Part shown: piece after piece, positions 11,319 through 23,300 of the stretch
Layout: each line of letters starts with the position of its first letter
Numbering within the stretch: position 1 is the stretch's first letter
Source of the DNA: Hansfordia pulvinata
Lineage: Eukaryota > Ascomycota > Sordariomycetes > Xylariales
Assembly: GCA_006538405.1 (NCBI GenBank)
Contig: BJKQ01000002.1
Location: forward strand, 1,116,001-1,180,000
Direction: 5' to 3'
DNA: 64,000 nucleotides
Made by a program: the position numbers and the translations under genes
The notes under the pieces: generated by a model
Database searches by the model: none
Seen by the model: only the letters and a program-made list of their open reading frames with translations
What the model was told of the DNA's origin: nothing

Positions 11319-14300
11319 TATGGATCAAATGTGTGTATGTATGTGTGTGGGTGGGCTGGTGGATGCGTACTCCGTACTGACCTAAGGTAGTAAGGTAGGT
11401 AGATCTTGGGATTACGCCTGGCAAGTCCGTCAAAGCCTGGCGTACTCGTGCGAGTAGGTATTTGAGTGGTGAAGATCCAATAATAATCAGTGCGAACCAG
11501 CAAGTGAGCTGTAGGTACCTTGGTCGGTCCGGTACGAGAGGAATTGATTACTCGTAGGGCAGCGGAAAGGTGTGGATAGGCAAGAGCGGAATGGAGGAGG
11601 CAGGCCCCATCCGCGATGATGGAATCGGATTGGACACATCCTATGTACGGCACGGCGGGCGGCCAGGCGGCGACATTCGCCGCGATCCAACACGAGGAAG
11701 GTACAGTTGAGCATGCAGCTATCTTACCTATCGCACCGTACCTACGAGTACCTCATTTTTCACATGAAGAGGTACCTTGAAGTCGGCAAGATCATTGACG
11801 CATCAGAAGAATCAGTGCGATACAAGCACGCAACAGCTCAGACCGACCCAAACCGAAAAGTCAGGAACGATGCAGCGGTCATCTCTCGTCGTCTCTGAGA
11901 TCCGAATATCCAGGCGGGTGGGTCAGAACCCGGGGCGGTGGTCGGCTTCCCCGTCCGCGTGTCTTGTTGCGTTTGTCCAGCTGTGTCTCGCTCACTCTCG
12001 TCTCTCCATATCTGTCTCTACCTATCTCTCTTCTCTAACAACGGGGCCTCTGATGATGTCTCTGGGTATCTGGGAAATATGTGGGACGGGACCGCAGCAG
12101 CAGGTACCTACTGGGATCCATTCCCCGTGGATGTACCTTTGACGTCCAGTACATACAAGTAATGAAGAACTACGCGTGCCTCCCGGCTTAGGTAACAATG
12201 CGCGGGAGCCCCAAAAGTGCTGACGTCGTATGTAGGGGTTGTCAGGACCCAGCGCTGGCCGGCGATCTCGATGCAACGGGCAACCCCACGCGCGCCGGCC
12301 TGATGCCGCCCGTCACGAGCCTTTGTACTCGTACGAGTAACTCAGGATCTCGGGAGCGCGCTTGCAGAACCTATAGGTACCTTACCTTCCATATCTACCT
12401 ACGCTACCTGGTACCTCCACTACCCTTTGGTGCAAGCCTTGGGACACATTCTGGACAGAAGATCTAGGTCAGTACCTAGGTACCTTCTTCTTAAGACACG
12501 ATTTGAATTAAGTAAGGTGCCAGCCCGACATGAGACCTCTGCCTGTATACGAGTAGGATACTACGGGAAGTCGTGGGACCCTTCCATGCCAGACAGTCCG
12601 CCACAATCAATACTTTACCTCTTGAGGCACCAGTTGCGGAAACCTCGGCAATCGAGGTCATTCCAACCGTTCAAGCTGACCAATTGTAGCATGTGCAGAT
12701 TTGAATGATGTTCTGTAAGTGTAGGTACCCATGACCTCAGTAAGTCGGAAGGTAGAGAGTAAATGGTGGTTGTACCTATATACATACAACCCTTGGGATT
12801 TACACCGAGACGGAGGATACCTAGCACACACGGCACATATAAGTAAAGGTAAAAAGACTTCCTATAGACATGTAGTTTTTTATCCATTCAAGTGACAGAG
12901 GTCACAGAGCCGTTACAACATAGGTCGAACGATACCTGGAAATCAATGTATCGATCCCGACTCTGGGGGTCCAGGCATACGATAGGTCGATGGAAGAAGG
13001 CACTTAAATTGTAGAAATCTGGCACCAGCAGTTTTTGAGACGATTACTTGAGGCTCATTCGAGTACTCCTGTCGTCGGCGCCTGGTAAGCAATGCTGCAT
13101 GTGACCTTGTGGTAGCTTCGCCTCTTCTCTCGTTCCTGCATGGATCTCTCCATGACAAGTACAACACGGGATCCGGCAACTCCAGTCGTGGGTCGCGTCT
13201 GTCGATGACCATGGCAAAATCCTCGCATCCATTCATAATAGCTGGTGCTAATACTCTGGGCATGCTCACGTGCTGCCCACGATCGCAACAAACCACGACT
13301 CGTCTCCCCATCGGCGCTACGAGTCGTGCTATCCACAAGCCTGCCCTTTCTGGGTGCCTGCTAGTTATTAGCTGCTAGCCACTACCGCAAGTACGCGTAG
13401 AGGCCTCGCGGGCCCAAGTTAGCGCACGCCACCAGTGCCAGCCTGGGTTCCTTGCCGTGCTTGCCCCCCTCAGCTGGCTGTCATCCATGTCACGTATGGC
13501 TCTGGCTGTCTGTCTGTGTGTCTGTTTGTTTGTTTGTGTGGCTGTCTTCCTGTCTGTTCATCCAGTCGTGCCAGTGTCCACGGCGTGTCTCTGCGCCCGG
13601 TCTCTGTAGCACAACGAGCAAACAAACTCGTTCTCTGATAATAACCTCCAAGCAACCTTTTTTTCGACCATGCCCACCCCCGCCCCGCCCCCCGACGATC
13701 ACCGACCAACGGGCGCAAAGCCGTGCCCAATCATCAATTACTCGCATGCACGCGGACACAAAGCCCGAGTGCAGACAGACGAGCTCCCGCCCCGTCCCTG
13801 ATTCAGCGAATGCCTCGTCCACGCTCTAACTAGGGACCCCGGGCCGAGCAGATTTCACCAAGCTGCTCTTTTCGGTTCACCACACTGCTGCTGGGCCCCG
13901 TGTCATGTCGTCCGATTTCCCGATCCCAAGATGATCTTTGTCGTCGCAATCGCCCATCCGGCCAGTTGAAAGGCCATGGATGCCCTGGATGCGTTTCCCT
14001 CCCGGCGGGCCCGGACGAACCCTTACCCACCAGCTCCGATTAAGCTTCAGCCTCAATGGATGACGCTTCAACCCTTTGCTCCCGATCTGCGGCCCCTTGG
14101 CCCATCGTCCCATCGTCCCGACGGCCAGTCTCGGCCGACTCTGGCCATCTCAGCACCAAGCACAGATAGATCATAAGCGCCCTGCCCCGGTGTCCATTCC
14201 TCTCCAGCACTTTACTTGACCCTTGCATATACTCGGACTTTGGTGATATCCGACGGTTGGTCTCTTGCCACGCCAGCGGTTCTGGTCGATGGCTCCAGCC

Positions 14301-15463
14301 CCGCCCGCCCGCCCGCCCTCCGTTTATTCTGTCTGTCCATCCGCCCGCGCAGCTGACCAGGCCAGGCCAGGCCAGGCCGGCGCGAGATCTGGATCTGGCG
14401 CTGGGACGCCTCTCCCGCGCTGTCGATAGTGGGTCTCGTTTCCAGCCTCGCCGCGCGCTCCGACCGAGGCAGCCAGGGCTTCCGCGATGCGATGCGTGCG
14501 AGTAGTGCTAGGGGGGGTTCTCGGGGGCCTTCTTCCCACCGAGGTTCCCGTCGCCTCTCCGTTTGCTTGCTTCTCGATGTACCTACGCGGATGTGCATGT
14601 ACGTGGATGTGCATGTATGCGGATATGCGTGTAGAGGGCACCTTGTGGTTTGTGTGCCCACCATATCAATATGTCGGATTCGAGGCTGGTATAGTATTGT
14701 AAGCAGGGCCCCGGACTGGAGGGGACAGCGCCTAGAACATTCTGCCTCGGACTTGGGAAATCGTCGTAATAATCCCCCCACCGACGACGACAGGGAGGGC
14801 CATCCAGCCCTACAGCTAACATGCCATCCAACATAGAGTACATGTAGGTACGAGTACGAGTACTTCGGTTATCTGCCTGTCCCTACCTGGAAGGACTTGT
14901 ACCGGCCAAGGCACTACTCGTACCTAACCTGACATCACGCTGCGTCCGGTCTCGACCGGCTGTCATCGTCCTCCCCCGCCCGGATATCGCAACTCCCGGC
15001 GCTGGCTTGCAGCATCGCGACCGCGCCGGCTTCGCTCACAGACTAGCGCGCGCGCGCGCGGCGGATAGATGCGATCCCGCCCGCACAGACAGTCCGGGAC
15101 TCGCCAGCCTGCGAATCCATCTCATCTCTCCCTTTCTCGCGCGCCGACGCAGACTCTGCCCGCCCAAGAAAGAAGAAAAAAAGCCATCTTTGCAACGGCG
15201 GAGTCTTCGCTCCGCTCCGCTCCGCGCCGGGGACTCCGAGAGAGCGAAAGAAGGGGGGAAAGGAAAAGAAGAAGAAACCTCTTGCATTCGTCTGCCGATG
15301 CAGGTCGAGGTCATGAGGCCCCCGAGTCGTGGTCGCAGTGGTTACAGTACCCAGTTCCTCGGGGTGCTGAGCAACTCCAGACTTCAGGGGCTGCCGGCGG
15401 TCGAGAGGCAAGATCTAGAACCGTTATCAAGGTAGACCTTTCGGGCCTTTACTTCTGGGGGCA

Positions 15464-15485
15464 AACACACACACACACACACACA

Positions 15486-15526
<41 letters not shown>
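15464..15526. repeat. Compound (AC)n-(GA)n microsatellite
   Basis: Eleven AC units, then a short AAG interruption, then about 19 GA units. It lies just downstream of the stop codon of the phosphatase-fold gene read from the other strand and may be in its 3' UTR. Confidence 0.95.
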
Positions 15527-15529
<3 letters not shown>

Positions 15530-15768
15530 CTCCCCATGTCGGCCTGATCTGCGCTGTCTATATCCGTCACTCTATTCATTCCCCTACTCCTTCTACTTCT
15601 ATAGTCTAACAAACCCCCGTCGGCGCTGTTCCAACCAGGTTCCATCCTAAACCGTGAACCATTGGAGGTAATGCGAGATAGTACCCCGTAAAGCGAGAAT
15701 TCGCAGTACGCCTCCTCGTAAAGGGAGGGTCGGTAGACAGACACACGTACCATTGATAGCCTGGAGCA

Positions 15769-16650
15769 TCAACGGACCCTGGTAGCTTTCACTGTACAAA
15801 GAAAACGAGTCAGCTTCTGGCCACGGCCGCCGTGGGCCCTTTCGACATCAGCGGTAGGTACTGGGCAGGTCGAGCGACTTACGAGGGAGGATGAAGGCCT
15901 GGCCCGGGGCAAGGCCGACGTCGTTCTGCTGGAACTGGGTGGTCCCGTGGTTGTAGCTCTTGGAGCCCGGGACGAGGATGTTGGGCTGCAGGCCGAACCT
16001 GATGAAGTTGCTGTGGGCCACGAGCACGGGGACCACGACGTCGTCGAAGTCGGGGTTGAAGAAGAGCCCCTCGCCGAGGAACCTGTTGGCCCTCGCGCGC
16101 ACGTCGGCCGGGGTCTCGCCGCCGCCGCCCTCGCCGTTGTTGGCGGCCCAGTCCCAGATGTCGTCCTCGCGGGGGAAGCCCGGTTCGAACTTGAAGGGGC
16201 CCGTCTCGGTCGTGTCGAGCAGCTTCTTCTCGACGCTCCCGTCCTTGCGCATCTCCTTGATGTACGCCTCGATCTCGCCCGCGTCGCTGCGGTGGTCCGC
16301 CAGGTGGCTGCCGACCTCCTCGCGCAGGTCGCCGTAGACGTACGCCCGCTCCTGGAACATCTCCTTGAACTCGGCGAGGTGCCCGTACGCGAGCGCCGCC
16401 GTCTTCAGGGTCCGCCGCAGCGGGCTGACGAAGAAGGCCTGCGGCTTGAGCGAGGCGAACCTCTTGACTATGCCCGCGACGAGCGCGCCGATCGAGCGGG
16501 CCTGCGCCTCGCCGTTGCTAATCAGCTTGGGGTCGTCGGCCAGCCCGCCCCGGACCTTGGCTTGCGGACCGTCGTCCTGTTTCGCACGAAAATGTCAGTC
16601 ATGTGGGTCAGGTTTACAGGGGCTCGGAAGCGAAAGAGAGAGAGAGAGAC

Positions 16651-16695
<45 letters not shown>

Positions 16696-17228
16696 TCTGA
16701 ATCAACTCACCCAGTAGGTCTTCCCGGGGTTCGCAGTCTCCCACTCGGTCTTCTTGTGGTTGCTCCAGCCCTCACCGTGGCGTGTGACGATCAGCATCGC
16801 CCACCGTTCCTTTTTCGGGTTGACCTCATTCAACCTCTGGAACTCCTTGATCTTTTCTTCCATCTCCTCTGGGCCGACCTCGAGCCACATATCAGAGGGC
16901 GTTATCTGAGCCAGAAAGCAAAGAAAGTTAGAATCTCTTGCTTTCTCCGAAGCTTCGTCACAGCAAAGCAAAGAGACGTCGGCTAAAGGGGGGAAAGACA
17001 ACGCACCTTGTTAAACTTCCCGTTCTCCGAAGGCAGCCGATTGAAGCGCGAGATGCCGTCTACGCGCTCAAACATGAAGTCGGGATCGTAGTGCCCCTGC
17101 AGCGTGGCCTTTGGGTCGCCCGCTCTCTTCGCGAGTCCGCCCACCCAGCGACCGGCGTCGCGGAGGACGCTCTGCGTCGAGAGGCCGGCGAGCGAGGCCC
17201 CCAGCAGCGCCGCGGGCAACAGATGCAT
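15769..17228 (-). CDS. Secreted histidine phosphatase / phosphoglycerate mutase-fold protein, 4 exons
   Basis: Exons on the minus strand are 17228-17007, 16905-16711, 16576-15883 and 15791-15769, joined in frame to 377 residues. Residues 1-20 (MHLLPAALLGASLAGLSTQS) look like a signal peptide, so the protein probably enters the secretory pathway. The catalytic motif LIVTRHGEGWSNH places the nucleophilic His at about residue 117. SPLRRTLKT (about 190-198) gives the conserved phosphate-binding Arg, and LVAHSNFIRF gives the second catalytic His at about 327. The last exon is only 23 bases and yields a tail PLKATRVR, like the PVLVKAER-type ends of this fungal family, which supports the splice choice. 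The substrate is not predictable from sequence; the family covers phosphatases acting on sugar, nucleotide or inositol phosphates. Intron 2 is largely a GA/CT microsatellite. Confidence 0.88.
16635..16692. repeat. (GA)n microsatellite inside intron 2 of the phosphatase-fold gene
   Basis: Nearly pure GA with three GACA interruptions. On the transcript it is a CT tract that starts about 20 bases after the GTGAGT donor and fills almost half the intron. Confidence 0.95.
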
Positions 17229-19015
17229 CTTTGGCTCTCTGTTGTCTCTTTTCTCTCTCTCTTTCTTTCTTTCTTTTCTTTCTTTCTTTTCTTTTCCTCT
17301 CTTCTTTCTCCTCTCCGCCTTTTTCTTCTTGTTCTCCGCTTTTTCTTCCTTCTTTGCCTTTTTCTCTTTCGTCGTCGTTTCCCCTTTGCCTTTTCGAACT
17401 ATAGGTAGAATTTACCTCTCGAAGTTGGCCCTGGGGAAACCCTCAGAGATGGTTCACAGCGCAGATGGGTCACGTATTTATTCCAATCGTTGCCCGCCCA
17501 TCGATGCAACCACGCACCCTCGACTCGGTGGGGGGGGGGGGGTGGGAGGGGAGAGACCCATTCCGCCCCGGATTACTGCTGCTGCCTGCCCGTTGCAACC
17601 CCTGCAATCCACCCGCGTGTCCGCCCCCCGGTGTTATTTTTGGGAGCCCGCCGCCACGGAAAGAGACTGTGTGCGCTCTCGCGCGCGCGCAGCGGCCTCT
17701 TCTGCTCTCTGGCGGGAGGGGGGCGCACTGCAGCTCACACCGAGGCCCCCCTCATCAGCCCGAGGGTGAGAGGGAGGAGCGCGAGCCTGTCAGAAAACAT
17801 GGCGACAATCTCATGTCTGGTGGCGATGCCGAGTTTTTGAACGGGCATTCCGCAATCATCGCCAAAACCTAGGTAGATACTGTGTGAAGCTGGGCTCGCC
17901 GCCCGCGACTTGGGCTGGGCTTTCTCGCCGTTTCATTCCGAAAGCAATCGTGTTGCCTGGCTGTGCAGGCCTTGATCCGTCGACGCCTTTCTCTTGAGGG
18001 AACGAACCCTCAGAGGTGCAACCGCCCGTCCTTGCACAACACTGCGACGCATTGCCTATGGTACCTAACGCGTCTGCGCAAGGCACACGAAATGCTTACG
18101 CGACAGTCTCCCACCTGGCAGTATTACCTACATCAGCTGCTCAAGACACCACACACCGATCATCCCGTCACTCTCATCACCGACGTTGTTGTTGGGACTT
18201 AGGTAGCTGCCACGCCTGCCCAATAGCATTGAACGTCCGTCACCCCATACGGCCGAGATTCGCTGCTCCCTCCTCTCCCTGGACCAGCCCGACTCACGTC
18301 AGAGGCCACACTGTCCCGCCACCATGGATACCTGCGGGAGGGGGGGGGGGGGGGGCTTGCAAGCGGGAGGGCCGCCACGAACCAAAATTTTGCCAATGAG
18401 ATACGAGTAAGATGATGGCCCCTGGTCGCCCGTTCATTGCGACCCCAGCAGGCGCCGCTACGGCCGTCCCGTGCGCCTTGACCGTGATACGGATTCAAAC
18501 TGACAGCTCAGGTGCTTCGTCGGCTGGTATTGGGAGCGTACACTACAAAGCCTCTCTGCTTTCGCCAGGGGAGTACGATTATACTGTAAAGTTTCCTCGC
18601 TTTCCCCATCTGCACGCATGGAACAGGCACTGTGCTCCCCGGCTTACAACACACAATCATTCATGTCCCGGTGGCAGGAAATGACCACGGTGAATGTAGA
18701 CTCCCGGCCCAATTGACCGAAGATAAGATCGAGACCTTGCTTATCCATGTTGAAGGATGTGAGCCAAGGTAGGATATCATTGAACCTCAAACAATAAAAC
18801 CCAGATTACCAACGCCTCCTACCATCCAAAGTAAACCACAACCGTTATGTCGCTAGCAGAAGAGATGATGAGGGAAACAGAAAACGCCCACAAACCCCAT
18901 CATGCGCCTGGCTCAATAGATCATCAACCGTCCCTGAAACCGGATATTCCAACATCATGATTGTTTCGCGAAATTGGTGACACTACCGGCCGATCCAGTA
19001 GCCGCCCTCACCCAG
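17229..19015. other. Intergenic, between the phosphatase-fold gene start and the INSIG gene end
   Basis: Positions 17245-17396 are a strong pyrimidine tract (CTTT/TCTT), hence a purine-rich leader just before the phosphatase-fold start codon. Two long G runs lie at 17530-17542 (13 G) and 18340-18355 (16 G). I see no gene. Confidence 0.5.
18340..18355. repeat. G16 homopolymer
   Basis: Uninterrupted run of 16 G in intergenic sequence. Its true length is hard to read, so it is also a likely site of assembly error. Confidence 0.9.
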
Positions 19016-20363
19016 TCACTGGAAAGACCACCTCCCCCTGGCCGGCGCAGATGAAGAGCCATGCAGGTTGAGCGCCAGAAGGCGTCGACCAATGTTGCCC
19101 AGGCAGACACAGCAACAGAACAGAACACTGGAGATCCAGATACCCGATTCGACCGTCTCAGGGCTAGCAAACCCGCCCAGCAAGGCCGCTGCATCCCTGC
19201 TGCCGCCCTGGAGATACGGCTCAGCAGTGGCGTTGCGTAGGTCGTCAAAGGCAGAAAAGGCCATGGCGAGCGAAGGAGTGGGGAGCATATCGGGTTGGAA
19301 ACCCAGTACTAATGCAGACCCTGCTATCCCGACAGACCCGGCCATGAGCAGGCCGGGAGCCGACCGATCGATTAGGAACCAGAGCACGGGGTTCACCAGG
19401 GCCAAAGTCAGAGACACCTGCAAGGTCGAGTCCCACGGAAGTTTGCGCTACATCTTGTCAGCTGTTTGGTCGTCTGAGGGGGGCTGGGAGGAACACCCAC
19501 AATAGCAAAAGCGATACCGACAAAGGTCCCGATGCCTCTGACGGCTAAAACCCAGTCGGTAGTAGCTGGCGCCGAAGCAGGACCCTTGCCTTCGCTGCCC
19601 TCAGCATCCGGGTTGTTGGCCGCCGGCGACTCGGAAACGGCCTCATCATTCACCGCGCCGAAAGCTGTTTCCCATATCCCGTCAAACCAGGGCAGTAATC
19701 CGCCCAGCAGCATGCCTGCTACTGCCCAGAATGCGAGGTACCGCGAGTCGCAACCCTCGGCAGACATCACGGTATTCGAGTCGTGGGAGCTGATACGCCG
19801 GTGCTGGTCATGAAGTCGAGCGACCAGCAGGCCGTAGAGTATTCCTAGTGCGGACAACACGGCGGCGCTGAGACCCATGTGCATGGCGAAAGCAGATTTG
19901 GAGGGAGGCGGCGGCCGCGTGGCCGCGTGTGAGGATCTGCGGCGCTGGGCCTGGGCGCGTTCTTTGTGCAGCTGGTAGTGTGGCTCATCGGGTGCGAGAC
20001 CATGGGCGGGCGTCTCGGCACCGGTGCCCCACGGCGTGGAGGGTTCGTCACGGTCGTCGAAGGAGAAGCGATCTTTGCCGTACGTGCCGGGGGTGTAGAT
20101 GCCCATGAGGGTAGAGCCGGTCAAGTTGAGGACGGACTGGGCTCGACTGAGGGACTCCTCGTTGTCTTCGCCGGATGTTTTCCGCAGGAGTCGCGCATTG
20201 AGGGAGTCGAGGTTGAGGGTTGGGGTGCTGCCACGCGAGGGGCTCGGTGGTGATGTGTCCGTGTCATGTTCTGGGGTGTCGGTTCGCGCAAATTAACTTT
20301 GAAAGGGCGACGGGGGATGGGCCGGAACAGTGGCGGGCCGTCTTGGCCCTGTGTCTCCGTCAT
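19016..20363 (-). CDS. INSIG-domain protein (sterol-regulated ER membrane protein), one apparent frameshift
   Basis: Homologue of insulin-induced gene (INSIG) proteins, ER membrane proteins that bind sterol-sensing-domain partners such as SCAP or HMG-CoA reductase. Exons are 20363-19501 and 19447-19016; the donor is GTGGGT and the acceptor TGTAG. The N-terminus MTETQGQDGPPLFRPIPRR is the fungal INSIG start. Conserved blocks follow: SVLNLTGSTLMGIYTPGTYG, DEPSTPWGTGAETP, VRGIGTFVGIAFAIRKLPW (compare human VFVGINHASAK), LQVSLTLALVNPVLWFLIDRS (compare QLSLTLAALSLGLWWTFDRS) and CLGNIGRRLLAL (compare TVGNIGRQLA). The Asp in IDRS matches the human FDRS position. The frame breaks once after residue 30 or so: one base is missing near a CCCC run (20273-20276). 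Adding one base there restores a 431-residue protein. No splice pair explains the shift. Confidence is high for the family and lower for the exact N-terminal sequence. Confidence 0.88.
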
Positions 20364-23300
20364 TATATGCAGGCACGCTGGCTGGCGTGATCTGCGAGGT
20401 AATGCTTTGTGTCGACACTCGAGGATGCGGTGGTGGGCAGGTTCGTGTAAGCTGGACCCTGGGTGGTCGGAGGGGCGCTGTGCGTGCGTTTGGCTCGGGC
20501 TCGTTGTGGTTGGCGGGCTGCTTCTTCCAATTGACACTCCCAATCGTTTGGTCCTGGACGGGCGGATGATGGGGAAGAAGGGAGGAAAGGGAGAGCGGGC
20601 TGTGAGGCAGAGCTTCCCGGAGCGAGCGGGCGAGAGTCGTCGCGGTATGTATATTCGGTGCTGGCGGTGCCTGAGTTTGAGTCTGGATTACTCGTATTCC
20701 CACTTATAATGACCTAACCCAGTGTACAGTAGCGCTTCAGTGCCGCGCGCGAAGACCCGCTCGTGTGTCGGTGCTGTACCCGCCAGTCGTCGAACTTTGG
20801 TGGTCCGGGTCCGCTGGCCGTCTCTTTTTGTTCACGTCGAATGAGTCAGGTGGTCAGGCGCCCCACGGCGGCCGACACAAGCCAACAATGGATGTTCTTC
20901 GCGACCCCTCGTCCCTGGCTTGTGGGTAGGCGAATCTCGGCCGAATGGCAGGATACGCTCAGCAGGCGCTGTTGGCTATGCCTTGTGTGACGTTTCCGCG
21001 AGGCGAACTATGTCAAGCCGCGGGATGATGTACGGGGTAACCGCACGCGTGAATGTGTGGGGTAGAAGCGTGTTACTCGTATGTGGTATGCAAGATAGCC
21101 TGAGGCGAGGCGAGGCGAGGCGAGACCAATGACAAAGTTAATCGGGTTCAGACCTCGGGGCGGAATTGGTCGCGCGGCAGACGGTGAGCGGGAGGCTGGC
21201 TCACTGGTCGAGGGGCAGCGCAAGCAAGCGACGAGATTGGCGAGAGACAGGCGGCGCGAGGCACAGCAGAAGCAATCGATCAAGAGGGCGCTGGGACAAA
21301 CGAAGGGAGAGGCGGGCCAGACAGGATGGATCTTCAGTGGTTGAAACGGCGGCGGGGCGGGGGATGGAGCGGTTCTGTGCGACAGTCTTTGTTGTACACG
21401 TGCGATGAGCCGGGCGGCGACGTCTTCCAGAAGAACCGGAGGCGCAGCGCTCGCTGGGTCTGGTCGTTGAACCGGGGCGGGAACGGCGCCGAGGGGAGGA
21501 ACGGAGTGAAGGATCTAGATTCGAAGGCGTCGCCGGGCGGAATGGGACGATGGTGGGGGAGGACTCGACTTGCAAGGTCTGGCTGTGTCTCTCGAGGAGG
21601 GGGGAGGGAGGCGGCGAGCAGCGGGTGATAAATGCGGAGGAAGACTCACCCACGCAGGCAACTCCGACGCAGGCATGCAACGGGATGGAACATTGAAGCA
21701 GCCATACGAGAACCGAGTCGAATCACGAGGTGAGGCTCGCCTGCGAGCGTCTCTGGTTCTCAAGTCGTCTGACCTCTCCGGTGGCGCGTCGAGCATCGTG
21801 CGTTGGCTCCAGCTCCATTGGGTTTGCGCTGCGCTGCAGTGTGCTGCGTGCTCAGCAGAGGTTCTCGCTCGTACGAGGGCCTCACCTCTCCAGGTGTCTT
21901 AGGTACTCGTCGTACCTGACGCGTGCCCACTCACCCGCTGGAGCCGTCGGGTCAGGTTAGGTACGAGTACCCGTACTGGCTGGGGCGTGCGGGTGGAAGG
22001 GATCCATTGCGTTGCAGTCTGCAAAGGCGAGGCGCATGGGGGTGGGGTGGGTGCTCTTTGAGTACATGTACTCGAACTTTGCGTACTCGTACCTCTTCGG
22101 CGCAAGAGGGCGCCATAGCGTGACGGGCAGGCAGGCACGCGCGGCTGACAGCTCTTTCCCTCTCTTCTTTTTGGTCAAGCTGGAGACGGGATTCCAACCG
22201 TCTCTCGGCTGTCCGTGCCTGTCATCTCTCCACCGTCTGCGTGGGCCCTCCGTGCCTCCCACGCCTCCCTCCCTCTTCAGCCAGCCCAGTTGGGACCGGC
22301 TAGACCCAACCGGGTCAGGTCAGCCACGGCCGCCAGCGACCGAACCGAACCTCCTTCACACCCAGGGACGACCTAAGATCCAGCATCAATGTACCGATAC
22401 TACAGAGTACGAGAAGACTGCGGCGTCGTCTCGTGGGCAGACCTCGACCAGACAGAGTGGACTGGGCATGGATGGATGGGTGGGTGGGTGGATGGATGGA
22501 CGTCTCCCCTCCCCCCGCTTGCTGGAACTACGGAGCTCTGCTTGCTTTCACCGTCGTTCTGACTGGCGCATGTCCTTTCTGCTAAACGCGAATCCAATGG
22601 ATGTCCCCGCATAGGTGCCTACGAGCACCTCTCGTACGAGCCCAAGTGACAGGTCGCCTCCGACACCTCCACACGACACATGTGGATGGATGTTGAAGGG
22701 TGGCTGGCCCGACCTTCTGCTCTTGTTGCTCGTACCAAGATTCAGGTGCTTCACCTCAAAGCCGCCATCCTTGCTCGTTCCCCGCCGAAGAGACACCGAT
22801 TTGGACTGATACAGGAACCCCCAGATGCCTCCCAAGGACTCCATGGAAGCGAGCAGCTGCCTCGGGCTGGATGCGGGGTTCGAGGTGTGAGGTGTGCAGA
22901 TACCTTAGTGGTCGGTGTAGTTACCGGTACTCATAACCTTGGAAGGTAACGATGCACATGTATTCGTATCTCTGATTACTTACGGAATCGAATGTGCTAG
23001 GCTCCCCTTGTATCTAGCACCTGCATGGCACGCCCTTCAATTGCCATCGGATCGGTACCAATAGGCATTGACTCTCATGAAGCGAGTACAGTACCCATGT
23101 AAGTTGGACAGCAAGTGTATCAGCTGCGCGAGCTGGAACTCGTACGACCAAAATGTCTGCAAGGTTCATACATCCATGGATGTTGTCGACGACCCAGAGA
23201 CGGGACCGCGCTCGAGACGGGACCTCACCCGCGTGGGTTGGGGCGAGGTACGAGTATCTGCCACGAGTATTGCTTAGGGAAATACCTAGGTATCAACCAA

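Larger units (their letters stand above)
10349..15768. other. Large gene-free gap, 5.4 kb
   Basis: I found no frame with family resemblance on either strand. It holds a GT microsatellite, mixed TCTG/TTTG low-complexity sequence near 13500-13550, AC and GA microsatellites near 15470-15525, and many copies of the words GGTACC, TACCTACC, TACTCGTAC and TACGAGTAC. The left end is the promoter side of the RING-LON gene. Confidence 0.5.

Noticed and set aside
13435..13638. Cys/Leu/Val-rich frame that looks like a small secreted Cys-rich protein
   Set aside because: It arises from TCTG/TTTG low-complexity repeats; no start context, no splice sites and no conserved spacing of Cys.
15721..15800. Alternative frame ESYQGPLMLQAIN as the end of the phosphatase-fold protein
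   Set aside because: The canonical GT-AG junction keeps frame and gives PLKATRVR, which fits the family tail; the alternative would need a frameshift.
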